Notes under the pieces: generated by a model
The model's input: only the letters and a program-made list of their open reading frames with translations
Told to the model about the DNA's origin: nothing
Database searches by the model: none
Assembly: GCA_900757655.1 (NCBI GenBank)
Contig: CAAEOT010000039.1
Coordinates: 3,651 to 67,650, forward strand
Origin: an uncultured Oscillospiraceae bacterium
GTDB lineage: Bacteria; Bacillota; Clostridia; Oscillospirales; Oscillospiraceae
Length of the DNA stretch: 64,000 nucleotides
Direction of reading: 5' to 3'
Shown: positions 1 to 6,992 of the stretch, piece by piece
Numbering within the stretch: position 1 is the stretch's first letter
Layout: each line of letters starts with the position of its first letter
Position numbers and translations under genes: made by a program

Positions 1-321
1 GCTCAATTTGTAGCTCTTTTCCAAGCAATGGAATACTTCAAAACCAGCGCAACAAGATTCTCATTTGTCGTTGACTCTCCACGCGCAAAAGAAGCCAGTA
101 TTTCAAGCAGTAAAGGTATTCTAAAAATGATTGCGCAGATGGAGATGCTACCACAGATTATATTAGCGACCATCGACTACTCCAAATATGATTCGGAAAT
201 AGAAACACCAGCAAACATTATTGTTTTGACTGAAAAGAGGAAATTGCTTAGCGAAAGTGACTACGTTAAAAATCAAGATACAATTATGGCAATCTCAGAA
301 CTGCTAAAGAAACAAATATAA
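1..321 (+). CDS. C-terminal end of an ABC/SMC-type ATPase-like protein (5' truncated by window edge)
   Basis: The frame is open from the first base, so this is the last 106 codons of a longer gene. The block VVDSPRAKEAS followed by LPQIILATIDY resembles the D-loop/H-loop end of SMC- or Rad50-like ATPases, where an Asp-Ser-Pro-Arg segment follows the Walker B strand. No Walker A is available to check, so the family is an inference. Codon use is AT-richer than in the rest of the window. It ends just before a bidirectional hairpin shared with the convergent AAA_14 ATPase. Confidence 0.6.
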   Translation, partial: AQFVALFQAMEYFKTSATRFSFVVDSPRAKEASISSSKGILKMIAQMEMLPQIILATIDYSKYDSEIETPANIIVLTEKRKLLSESDYVKNQDTIMAISELLKKQI

Positions 322-322
322 C

Positions 323-371
323 AAAAAGAAGCCCAGCGCCGCGTTGTTTGACGCGATGCTGGGCTTCTTAC
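323..371. terminator. Bidirectional intrinsic terminator
   Basis: A 12-bp perfect stem (326-337 with 358-369), with a further inner CGCGT/ACGCG pairing, is flanked by A5 on the left and followed by TTA on the right. It sits between the convergent stop codons at 321 and 372 and can serve both genes. Confidence 0.8.
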
Positions 372-1586
372 TTAGTTCCATTCCTCAGCCAAGAGGAAAT
401 CGCGGATATTCCGGTGCTTGATCCCGTTTCGGCTCATATCGAACTCATCGAGAGAAACAACGTATTTCGGGAAGTTGTCACGGATGCTGTCATATGCGCC
501 AAACTCGCGGTTGACCGTTTCTTCCGATGCCAACAGGTAAGTGACCTGAACATACAGCTTTTCGCCGCGCTTGTCGCATACAAAATCAATTTCCTTATCG
601 CCCGTTCTGCCAACAGTTACTTCATAACCCCGGCGCAGCAACTCCAGATACACGATGTTTTCCAAAATGAGATTGATGTCCCGCATATTGCCGCCGAAAA
701 CAGCCTCGCGGATGCCGTGATCGGCAATATAGTACTTCTCATTGGAGGCAAGTATCTGTTTGCCCTGCAAATCTTCCCGTTTCACCTGATAGAACAGGTA
801 CGCTTCACAGCAGTATTTGATATAGTTTAGGATCGTTTCTGGGGCAACGGTACGCTGCTCGTTTTTCAGAAACTTCGCAAGCGAGGTCGCAGAAAAGGTC
901 GTACCCACATTGGCGATCACATAGGCAATGATCCGTTCCAGCAAGTCAACATCCCGGATTTTATTCCGCTTCACGATGTCCTTGAGCTGGACAGAGTTGA
1001 ACAGATCATGAAGGTATTGCTTGGACGGAGCATCTGCATAGCGAAGGTTTGCGAGGTAGGGCATACCTCCGGCAAGCAGGTACTTTTGGAAACACTGCTG
1101 GATGGGCGCATCGGGCGCAATCGAACGGTAAAGCTCCATGAACTCCCCGAATGAGAACGGGTAGATCACAAACTCCACATACCGACCGCCCAAATAAGTT
1201 GCAAGCTCACCGGACAGCAGCTTTGCATTGGAGCCGGTGATATAGATGTCGCAATCCAACGAAACGCGGAGAGAGTTGATGCACTTCTCCCAATCTTTGA
1301 CTTCCTGTATCTCGTCAAAAAACAGATAGACCTTGCCCTTTATTTCTGCGGCTCTTGTGGTGATTTCGTCATGCAGAGCCTGCGCTGTTTGCAGGTGGGA
1401 ATAGCTCATATCTTCAAAGTTGATAGAGATAAACTGCGCAGGGTTGACGCCGGACTCCGTGAGTTCCTGCTTGATCAGCTCCAACATGACCGACTTTCCG
1501 CAGCGGCGGATACCGGTCATGACTTTAATTAGTTCTGTTCCGATAAAAGGACGGATACGGCTCATATACAGTTCGCGCTTGATCAT
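372..1586 (-). CDS. AAA_14/DUF4143-type ATPase
   Basis: A 404-residue protein of the widespread AAA_14-DUF4143 family, often annotated as an archaeal-type ATP-binding protein. It has an N-terminal P-loop (GIRRCGKSVML, near residue 25), a Walker B strand (VYLFFDEIQ) and a sensor-like ITGSNAKLLS. The C-terminal part has the DUF4143 nuclease-like fold with conserved GDKEIDFVC, similar to a PD-(D/E)XK motif. The upstream-extended frame (to 1814) is not used: the ATG at 1586 has AGAAAGGGGG about 10 bases before it and a good promoter just upstream. Function is unknown; a role in defence or toxin-antitoxin systems has been suggested for some relatives. It is monocistronic. Confidence 0.85.
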   Translation of the reverse strand: MIKRELYMSRIRPFIGTELIKVMTGIRRCGKSVMLELIKQELTESGVNPAQFISINFEDMSYSHLQTAQALHDEITTRAAEIKGKVYLFFDEIQEVKDWEKCINSLRVSLDCDIYITGSNAKLLSGELATYLGGRYVEFVIYPFSFGEFMELYRSIAPDAPIQQCFQKYLLAGGMPYLANLRYADAPSKQYLHDLFNSVQLKDIVKRNKIRDVDLLERIIAYVIANVGTTFSATSLAKFLKNEQRTVAPETILNYIKYCCEAYLFYQVKREDLQGKQILASNEKYYIADHGIREAVFGGNMRDINLILENIVYLELLRRGYEVTVGRTGDKEIDFVCDKRGEKLYVQVTYLLASEETVNREFGAYDSIRDNFPKYVVSLDEFDMSRNGIKHRNIRDFLLAEEWN

Positions 1587-1617
1587 AAGGCTTTGCCCCC
1601 TTTCTGTGGCTGAACAT

Positions 1618-1646
1618 AGTATAGCACATTTACAGCTGAATCTCAA
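1618..1646 (-). promoter_or_regulatory. Sigma-A promoter of the AAA_14 ATPase
   Basis: Read on the minus strand: TTGAGA (1646-1641), 17-bp spacer, TATACT (1623-1618). The start codon lies about 30 bases downstream. Confidence 0.75.
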
Positions 1647-2336
1647 TGGTGAAATTGTAAATTTATAAGTTATATCTGATAGAAGTCGAAATTCGACAAA
1701 AGAATTAAGATAAGATCGAATTTTAATGAAGCCGTAAACACTTTCGGATCCGCAGAGCTTTTTGGCAAAAGGGCTTGAAATCAGGCATGAAAAATCAATG
1801 CTTGCCGGATTCATAAAGTATTTACCGCTTACGTATATAGATTACATCGTTCCGCGATTCACGGCATCGTGCAGCCGATGCACGATGCCACGTGACCTTT
1901 TGCGGTTTGGTTGGTTGTTGTCCGATTCCGTGAAGTGCAAAGACCTGTCCTGCATATAGGGCATCGAATGTATTGCTCAAAACCGCCCAAAACAAAAAAT
2001 CCATGCACTACGTTCGATGCCAGCACAAGGCTAAGGCTAATTCGGAGTTGTTGAGAAGAGTGGATTTAGTCACAATATCATGCTATCACTGGAAACCTTG
2101 AATGCAAAAGGTCAAGCAGAAAATGAAACAACCATCGGCATATCCGTTGGACGGTCATGCCGATGGCTGTGTGTTTTATCAGAGCTTCCATTCGATTTTT
2201 GGGGGCGGTAGTAGTGTGTCTTTTTCGCGTCTGCAATCCGATTTTCCATACACCATTTTTACACCATTTTGGCGTGGAACAGTATAGAATTACATGAAGT
2301 TATATAGCGACAATTTGTGCAGAAAACACGCTGAAA
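1647..2336. other. AT-rich non-coding stretch with two hairpins
   Basis: No credible gene: the short ORFs here lack ribosome binding sites and recognisable sequence. Two strong inverted repeats are present. One is at 1863-1889 (10-bp perfect arms, 7-nt loop). The other is at 2132-2166 (10-bp outer arms plus inner CCGT/ACGG), followed by GTGTGTTTT, which makes it terminator-like for plus-strand transcription. Composition is unlike the GC-rich core to the right, so this may be decayed mobile or accessory DNA. Confidence 0.6.
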
Positions 2337-2411
2337 TCAAGAATTATCGGTATTTATAGAGTGGCATTGAGATATAGGATCAGGTGAATCGCCCTCGATA
2401 CCGAGTTTCAT
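2337..2411 (-). CDS. 24-codon ORF with its own promoter and strong RBS (truncated gene or micropeptide)
   Basis: The ORF starts MKLGIEGDSPD and stops after 24 codons. It is too short to be called by length, but GGAGG lies 8 bases before the ATG and a well-formed promoter (TTGCAC, 17 bp, TACAAT) sits at 2445-2473. This is the arrangement of a real gene start. The sequence then runs into AT-rich non-coding DNA, so the likeliest reading is a gene whose 3' part was lost by deletion or insertion. A genuine small peptide cannot be excluded. No family was recognised. Confidence 0.5.
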   Translation of the reverse strand: MKLGIEGDSPDPISQCHSINTDNS

Positions 2412-2444
2412 AAAGGAAATCCTCCTTCTTATTTTCAACAAGGT

Positions 2445-2473
2445 ATTGTATCATTCAACAGCGCAAAGTGCAA
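2445..2473 (-). promoter_or_regulatory. Promoter of the 24-codon ORF
   Basis: Minus strand: TTGCAC (2473-2468), 17-bp spacer, TACAAT (2450-2445). Predicted start about 27 bases before the ATG at 2411. Confidence 0.65.
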
Positions 2474-2550
2474 GCACGATTCTCCGGCGAAACGCCGACC
2501 CGTGCAAACCCCTGGAGGAGCGCACGGTTGGTGATTCCTCAGGGGACTGT

Positions 2551-2901
2551 TCAGCACAGCAGATGGAAATTGTAATTTCTTGCATCCACTGCCCATGCAT
2601 CGAATTCCGACTGACGAATCGCAAATTCGCTCAGCCTGTCTGCGTAATCCCGATCCAGCACAGCCGCAATGACCGCGCAATACGCCGTGTTTTTCACATT
2701 GCTCTCCGACGGGCTGTTCGTATTTCTCTCCTGAAACCAGGCCCCCAGCAACGACGCCGCTTGTGCGTATTCATCGTCGAAACCGTTATCCGTCGGTACG
2801 GGTTTCACGTTCAGTGCTTTGAGAAGATACGCTTTCTGCTTTTCGGGATCATAACCCGCAAACGACACATCTCCAATGATGATTGCAAGAATGATCCACA
2901 T
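2551..2901 (-). CDS. Small hypothetical protein with hydrophobic N-terminus
   Basis: A 116-residue protein beginning MWIILAIIIGDVSFAGYD, a short hydrophobic N-terminal segment that could be a membrane anchor or a buried strand. The rest is soluble and acidic; FDDEYAQAASLLGAWFQER and VKNTAYCAVIAAVLDRDY suggest helices. The start was chosen for the GGAGAG 8 bases upstream; the longer frame (to 3021) has no RBS and overlaps the zinc-ribbon gene out of frame. It is the last gene of a cluster of very small genes. Function not recognised. Confidence 0.6.
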   Translation of the reverse strand: MWIILAIIIGDVSFAGYDPEKQKAYLLKALNVKPVPTDNGFDDEYAQAASLLGAWFQERNTNSPSESNVKNTAYCAVIAAVLDRDYADRLSEFAIRQSEFDAWAVDARNYNFHLLC

Positions 2902-3074
2902 CGTTTCTCTCTCCGGATCACAGGCGCCGCATCGTGGCGCCGCATCGTGGCGCCGCACCGCGGACACGTGCACGTGTCCCCCAGCACGCGAATACGCGTC
3001 GCGTAGCCGCAAGAACCGCACTTGAACATATCGCTGACATAAAATCTTGCGCCGAATACGTATTTTCTCAACAT
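2811..3074 (-). CDS. Small zinc-ribbon protein with a probably frameshifted tail
   Basis: An 87-residue ORF with two CxxC knuckles, CGSCGY and CPRCG, separated by 15 residues: a rubredoxin-like zinc ribbon. The start at 3074 has GGGAG about 10 bases upstream. After MRRHDAAP the sequence becomes basic and compositionally odd and overlaps the next gene by 91 bases. This change occurs at a 13-bp tandem repeat (2923-2957), so the tail probably results from a frame-changing duplication and the native protein ended near there. Zinc binding is inferred from the cysteines; no function is known. Confidence 0.6.
   Translation of the reverse strand: MLRKYVFGARFYVSDMFKCGSCGYATRIRVLGDTCTCPRCGATMRRHDAAPVIRREKRCGSFLQSSLEMCRLRVMIPKSRKRIFSKH
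2923..2957. repeat. 13-bp tandem repeat, about 2.7 copies
   Basis: The unit GGCGCCGCATCGT occurs at 2923-2935 and 2936-2948, with a partial copy to 2957. It lies inside the 3' part of the zinc-ribbon gene. Since 13 is not a multiple of 3, each gain or loss of a unit changes the downstream reading frame. Confidence 0.9.
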
Positions 3075-3090
3075 GATCTAATTTCTCCCT

Positions 3091-3204
3091 TCACGAAATA
3101 AAAATCATTCCGCATCGTTCGCACTGATACTTCCAGTGTCCGCCGTCGATCGAGCAGAGCGGATGCGCCATAAAGCCGCATTTCGGGCATGTCTTTTTCT
3201 CCAT
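3091..3204 (-). CDS. 37-residue zinc-ribbon microprotein
   Basis: Starts MEKKTCPKCGF and ends with CERCGMIFIS. It holds two CxxC pairs (CPKCG and CERCG) plus an extra Cys and His between them, the pattern of a minimal zinc ribbon. A near-perfect RBS (GGGAGG, 8 bases before the ATG) supports it as a gene despite its length. It is 16 bases upstream of the next zinc-ribbon gene and 23 bases downstream of another cysteine-rich gene, so the four are probably one operon. Confidence 0.75.
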   Translation of the reverse strand: MEKKTCPKCGFMAHPLCSIDGGHWKYQCERCGMIFIS

Positions 3205-3227
3205 AAAAACATCCTCCCAATAAGAAA

Positions 3228-3410
3228 TTACCGATGATTCCTGTAGATCTCGCAGCGTTGATAGGCATCTCCGCTGTCGGAATTGCAGGTGAACCAGACC
3301 AGCAGACTGCCCGACGCAAATTCATGCTTACATAATCTGCAAACATATCTATCATTCGCGGATGAAAATATGCCGCTCGACCTGTAATCAAGATAATGGC
3401 ATCGCGGCAC
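3228..3410 (-). CDS. Small conserved Clostridia-type cysteine protein
   Basis: A 60-residue protein with an N-terminal Cys followed by HYLDY, then YVCRLC, FTCNSDSGD and a final RCEIY. This C / CxxC / C / C spacing matches a family of about 60-residue uncharacterised proteins that I recognise from many gut Clostridia (from memory, not searched). It probably binds a metal through the cysteines. The RBS is weak (CAGGGG) and a TATAAT lies only about 18 bases upstream, so the leader is very short. First gene of the small-gene cluster. Confidence 0.65.
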   Translation of the reverse strand: MPRCHYLDYRSSGIFSSANDRYVCRLCKHEFASGSLLVWFTCNSDSGDAYQRCEIYRNHR

Positions 3411-3428
3411 CGCAATCGCCCCTGTTTC

Positions 3429-3457
3429 ATTATACGCAAAGATTGAGCGTAGTACTT
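3429..3457 (-). promoter_or_regulatory. Putative promoter of the small zinc-ribbon cluster
   Basis: Minus strand: a perfect TATAAT (3434-3429) with a poor -35 (AAGTAC, 17-bp spacer). It lies between the divergent cluster and the XRE regulator gene, which may control it. Confidence 0.45.
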
Positions 3458-3484
3458 TTTTGAAATACCATTTAGGAGCGCAAC

Positions 3485-3979
3485 ATGGATTATCGGGATA
3501 TCATCCGCGGCGTTCGCGAGGACAGAGATGATACCCAGGCAAGGATCGGAGAAGTATTGCACAAGTCGCGGCAGGGCTATAGCCATATTGAATCCGGAAG
3601 AGCCGAGCTCAAAATTGACGATCTGATCAAGCTATGCAAGTTCTATAACCTTTCGGCCGACTATCTGATTGGTTTGACCAGCACGCCAAGGAGCTGCAAA
3701 GGAAGGCACACATCCACCGGCCGTGCCGGTGGATGTGTGCCTTCTCTATTTTCGTATACACTCGGTTTTGCCGCAGCCGTCTATCGGCCGTGCCAAGGCT
3801 TCCGTGCCCGGCCATTTCAAGCCGTCACTTCACCGGGTGATAGTTGTCCGGGTCAAGATACTGTGCCGCTATGCGCACGTACCAGTCCTTCGTCTCGCGC
3901 CAGTCGGTACGGTCTTTCTCGGTCAGTTCACGCAGCGGCTTTGCAGGCACACCCGCGACCAGGGTGTCCGGCGGGATGA
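3485..3979 (+). CDS. XRE-family HTH regulator whose ORF runs through its terminator
   Basis: Residues 1-65 form a typical small XRE repressor: a helix-turn-helix around TQARIGEVLHKSRQGYSHIE and the usual end LCKFYNLSADYLIGLT. AGGAG lies 6 bases before the ATG. Such proteins normally stop a few residues after this point. Here the frame continues without a stop through the terminator hairpin at 3702-3744 and antisense into the gamma-carbonic-anhydrase gene, giving a 164-residue ORF with a low-quality tail. The original stop has probably been lost by a small indel. It is divergent from the zinc-ribbon cluster and may regulate it. Confidence 0.7.
   Translation: MDYRDIIRGVREDRDDTQARIGEVLHKSRQGYSHIESGRAELKIDDLIKLCKFYNLSADYLIGLTSTPRSCKGRHTSTGRAGGCVPSLFSYTLGFAAAVYRPCQGFRARPFQAVTSPGDSCPGQDTVPLCARTSPSSRASRYGLSRSVHAAALQAHPRPGCPAG
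3702..3750 (+). terminator. Intrinsic terminator inside the extended XRE ORF
   Basis: Perfect 20-bp stem (3702-3721 with 3725-3744), 3-nt loop, followed by TCTATTTT. It is the natural terminator of the XRE gene and is in-frame open, so ribosomes would translate into it. Confidence 0.85.
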
Positions 3980-4355
3980 TCTTGCCCTGCGGTACGAGCG
4001 CCGACTCGGCCACGACGCTGCCCGCGCCGATCTCACTGCAGAGGCTGAGCACCGCGCCCATGCCGATACTGGCCTCCGGGCCGATCACGCGCGCGTGGAT
4101 GATCGCGCCGTGGCCGATGGTCACGCGACGCGAAATGGTCACGACGGGGTCCTCCCCGCCGGTATGGATGATAACGCCGTCCTCGACCGCGACCTCCTCC
4201 TCGAGGACGATACGCGAGGCGTCGGCGCGGATGACGGCATAAGGGCCGATATAGCAGCGCGGGCCGACGATCACATCGCCGATGAGCTCCGCGCTCGCAC
4301 TGACGAACGCTGTCGGGTCGACCTGTGGGGCCTTCCCGCCAAAGGTATAGAGCAT
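3825..4355 (-). CDS. Gamma-carbonic-anhydrase-like left-handed beta-helix protein
   Basis: 176 residues of hexapeptide repeats, typical for the YrdA/PaaY/CaiE group of trimeric gamma-carbonic-anhydrase homologues. Candidate metal ligands are VIIHTGG, IGHGAIIHAR and nearby residues. The C-terminus has the usual VPAKPLRELTEKD helix. The start at 4355 was chosen because AAAGGAG lies about 7 bases upstream; the longer frame begins within that RBS. Activity (carbonic anhydrase or another acyl or metal role) cannot be told from sequence. It follows ftsH after a terminator. Confidence 0.9.
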   Translation of the reverse strand: MLYTFGGKAPQVDPTAFVSASAELIGDVIVGPRCYIGPYAVIRADASRIVLEEEVAVEDGVIIHTGGEDPVVTISRRVTIGHGAIIHARVIGPEASIGMGAVLSLCSEIGAGSVVAESALVPQGKIIPPDTLVAGVPAKPLRELTEKDRTDWRETKDWYVRIAAQYLDPDNYHPVK

Positions 4356-4374
4356 GGCAGTTTCTCCTTTCACG

Positions 4375-4404
4375 AAAAAAGGGCGGGGTGTCCCCCCGCC
4401 CTTT
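4375..4404 (-). terminator. Terminator of the gdpP-ftsH cluster
   Basis: An 11-bp GC-rich stem (4378-4388 with 4394-4404) is followed on the minus strand by TTTTTTCGTG. It lies directly after the ftsH stop codon. Confidence 0.85.
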
Positions 4405-4410
4405 CGTACA

Positions 4411-6405
4411 TCATTCGGTTTTGTCGCTGCCGTCCTCCGGTGCGGCGCCGTCCGTCGGCTGGGCCGGGGGTTCCGTGTCCGGCTGCGGAGCCTCGGGGGC
4501 CTCGTCCATTCTGCGAATGACCTTCGCCGGTGGCTCGATGGTGTCGTCCGGATGGACCGGCATCACACCGTGCTCACAGTAGTAGCGGAAATCATCGCCC
4601 TCGATCGTTTCGTGGATGAGCAGGTACTCCGCAAGGCCGGTCAGCAGATCGGCGTGCTCGCGCAGCAGCGCCTCGCACTTGGCATATGCCTGATCGAAGA
4701 TGTGCTTGACTTCTTCGTCGATCGTGGCGGCAGTCTCCTCGGAATAGCTCTTCGTGGTGCCGAAATCACGGCCGATGAAGATGCTGTGGCTCGAATCGTC
4801 GAACGAGATGGGGCCGAGCTTCTCCGACATGCCGTATTTCATGACCATGTCGCGGGCGATGTTCGTCGCCTGCTGGATGTCACCGGACGCACCGGTGGAA
4901 ATATCCTCGAGGAAGAGCTGCTCGGCAATGCGGCCACCGAGCGCGGAGACGATGCTGTCAAACATCTCGCCGCGGGACGTGAAGTCCTCGGCGTCCTCGG
5001 CCTTGCGGTACCAAGTGAAGCCGCCGGCCGCGCCGCGCGGGATGATCGTGATATAGTGCACGGGGTCGGCGTTCTTGAGGAAGAACGACGCGATCGCGTG
5101 GCCGGACTCGTGGTACGCCGTCAGGCGGCGCGCACGCTCGGACACGACGCGGCTCTTCTTCTCCGGGCCCATGACGACCTTGAGGATCGCCTCGTCGATA
5201 TCCGCCTGCATGATGAAGCGGCGCTTGCTGCGCGTGGCCATGATGGCAGCCTCATTGAGAAGGTTCTCCAGATCTGCGCCGGCAAAGCCGGCCGTGCCGC
5301 GCGCGATGCTCTTGAGATCGACATCGTCGCCCAGCGGCTTGCCGCGGGCATGAACCTTCAGGATCTCTTCGCGGCCCTTGATATCGGGCAGACCCATATA
5401 CACGCGCCGGTCAAAGCGGCCGGGACGCAGGAGCGCGTTATCGAGAATGTCGGCGCGGTTCGTCGCCGCCATGACGATGACGCCCTCGTTATTCGTAAAG
5501 CCGTCCATTTCGACAAGCAGCTGGTTGAGCGTCTGCTCGCGCTCGTCGTGACCGCCGCCAAGGCCGCTGCCGCGCTGGCGGCCGACCGCGTCGATCTCGT
5601 CGATGAACACGATGGCCGGGGCGACCTTCTTGGCCTGGTCGAACAGGTCTCGCACACGTGACGCGCCGACACCAACATAGAGCTCGACAAAGTCCGAGCC
5701 CGAGATGGACAGAAACTGCACGCCGGCCTCGCCCGCGACCGCGCGGGCCATGAGCGTTTTGCCGGTGCCCGGAGGGCCGACGAGCAGCACGCCCTTGGGG
5801 ATGCGCGCACCCATCGCGGTGTAGTTCTGCGGACGCTTGAGGAAGTCCACGATCTCCGACAGTTCCTCTTTTTCCTCTTCCGCGCCGGCAACATCGGCAA
5901 ACGTGACCTTCTTGAGGTTCTCCTCGCCGGTGCGCGTGTGCGCCTTGCCGAACTTGCCGACGCCCGGCGCACCGCCGCCGCCCGCCTTGTTCATGAGCAG
6001 GTACCATACGCCGATGAACAGCACGATCGAGATCAGGTACGGCAGGATGGACATCCACCACGGAGCCGTCCAGCCCTTGACGTAGTCATACTCCGTCAGC
6101 ACGCCGCTGGCGGTCTGCTCCTCGATCAGGTCACCAAGATCCTCGCGGAACCATGTGGGGCTTGGAAGCGTCTTTTTGATCGTCGTGTTGCCGTCGCTGT
6201 CCGGAGAATAGAGATTGAGCGTGAGCTCATCTCCCTCGAGGCAGAACGACTTGACCTGCTCCTGGCGGAACAGCTCCTCGATTTCGGAGTAGGTGTATTC
6301 CTTCTGCTCTGCCGGTGTGGTCAGATAGAAGATGACGGCGAGAATAATCACGCCAATCAGCAGGTAGAACCCGATGCCTCTGGCACGGTTCTTATCAGGT
6401 TTCAA
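4411..6405 (-). CDS. ftsH: ATP-dependent zinc metalloprotease FtsH (copy 1)
   Basis: A 664-residue membrane AAA+ protease that degrades unneeded or misassembled membrane and cytosolic proteins. Visible parts in order: TM1 (about 12-28), an extracytoplasmic segment, TM2 (about 120-138), Walker A GPPGTGKT, Walker [12 protein letters not shown], the SRH arginines in RPGRFDRRV, zinc motif HESGH and the downstream STGASGDI containing the third-ligand Asp. The C-terminus is a proline- and acid-rich tail. The only workable start is TTG at 6405, with AGGA upstream, because an in-frame TGA lies just before it. Last gene of the gdpP cluster. A second FtsH is encoded at 42254. Confidence 0.95.
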   Translation of the reverse strand: MKPDKNRARGIGFYLLIGVIILAVIFYLTTPAEQKEYTYSEIEELFRQEQVKSFCLEGDELTLNLYSPDSDGNTTIKKTLPSPTWFREDLGDLIEEQTASGVLTEYDYVKGWTAPWWMSILPYLISIVLFIGVWYLLMNKAGGGGAPGVGKFGKAHTRTGEENLKKVTFADVAGAEEEKEELSEIVDFLKRPQNYTAMGARIPKGVLLVGPPGTGKTLMARAVAGEAGVQFLSISGSDFVELYVGVGASRVRDLFDQAKKVAPAIVFIDEIDAVGRQRGSGLGGGHDEREQTLNQLLVEMDGFTNNEGVIVMAATNRADILDNALLRPGRFDRRVYMGLPDIKGREEILKVHARGKPLGDDVDLKSIARGTAGFAGADLENLLNEAAIMATRSKRRFIMQADIDEAILKVVMGPEKKSRVVSERARRLTAYHESGHAIASFFLKNADPVHYITIIPRGAAGGFTWYRKAEDAEDFTSRGEMFDSIVSALGGRIAEQLFLEDISTGASGDIQQATNIARDMVMKYGMSEKLGPISFDDSSHSIFIGRDFGTTKSYSEETAATIDEEVKHIFDQAYAKCEALLREHADLLTGLAEYLLIHETIEGDDFRYYCEHGVMPVHPDDTIEPPAKVIRRMDEAPEAPQPDTEPPAQPTDGAAPEDGSDKTE

Positions 6406-6443
6406 ATCAAATCACATCCTTTATGGGATCCGCACCGAGGCGC

Positions 6444-6992
6444 TCAGGTGGAGTAGACCTCCGGCTTGAGCACGCCGATATACGGGAGATTGCGGTATTT
6501 TTCTGCGTAGTCGAGCCCGTAGCCGACAACGAACGCGTCCGGCACTTCAAAGCCGGCATAGGCGGCATGGATCGGCGCCTTGCGGCGGGCAGGCTTATCG
6601 AGCAGGGTGGCAATGGTGATAGAGGCAGGACGGCGGACACTGAGATAGTCCTTGAGATAGTGCAGCGTGACGCCGCTGTCGAGAATGTCCTCAACGAGAA
6701 TGATGTCGCGGCCCTCGATGTCCTGATTCAGATCCTTGTTGATCTTCACGGCGCCGGTGGTCGTGGTCTGGTTGCCGTAGGACGACACGGCCATGAAATC
6801 GACCGAGCACGGAATGGTCACGCTGCGCATCAGGTCGGCCATGAACACAAAGCAGCCCTTGAGCACGCCGACGAACAGCGGCTCGCGGCCGTCAAAATCC
6901 TTGGAAATCTGGGCACCCAGCTCCGCCGTGCGCGCCTGGATCTCCTCAGCGGACAGCAGAACGGACGCAATGTCATCTCTCATATCGCTCAT
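6444..6992 (-). CDS. hpt: Hypoxanthine phosphoribosyltransferase
   Basis: 182 residues. It salvages hypoxanthine/guanine to IMP/GMP using PRPP. The PRPP loop is seen as VEDILDSGVTL, and the flexible-loop Ser-Tyr-Gly is SSYGNQT. The start at 6992 (MSDMRDD) was chosen because GGGGGAG lies 6 bases upstream, inside the ORF extension. It overlaps the tilS 3' end by 20 bases, which suggests translational coupling. The tilS-hpt-ftsH order is classical for Firmicutes. Confidence 0.95.
   Translation of the reverse strand: MSDMRDDIASVLLSAEEIQARTAELGAQISKDFDGREPLFVGVLKGCFVFMADLMRSVTIPCSVDFMAVSSYGNQTTTTGAVKINKDLNQDIEGRDIILVEDILDSGVTLHYLKDYLSVRRPASITIATLLDKPARRKAPIHAAYAGFEVPDAFVVGYGLDYAEKYRNLPYIGVLKPEVYST

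Noticed and set aside
2132..2166. Inverted repeats in the left gap as IS ends
   Set aside because: No transposase remnant, no target duplication and no paired copy; terminator-like hairpins explain them better.
1822..2287. Short ORFs of 60-61 codons in the AT-rich gap
   Set aside because: No RBS, no recognisable family and they lie on hairpin-rich non-coding DNA.
3068..3586. 172-codon minus-strand frame overlapping the small cysteine genes and the XRE gene
   Set aside because: It overlaps four better-supported starts and has no RBS or recognisable sequence; it appears to be a chance frame.
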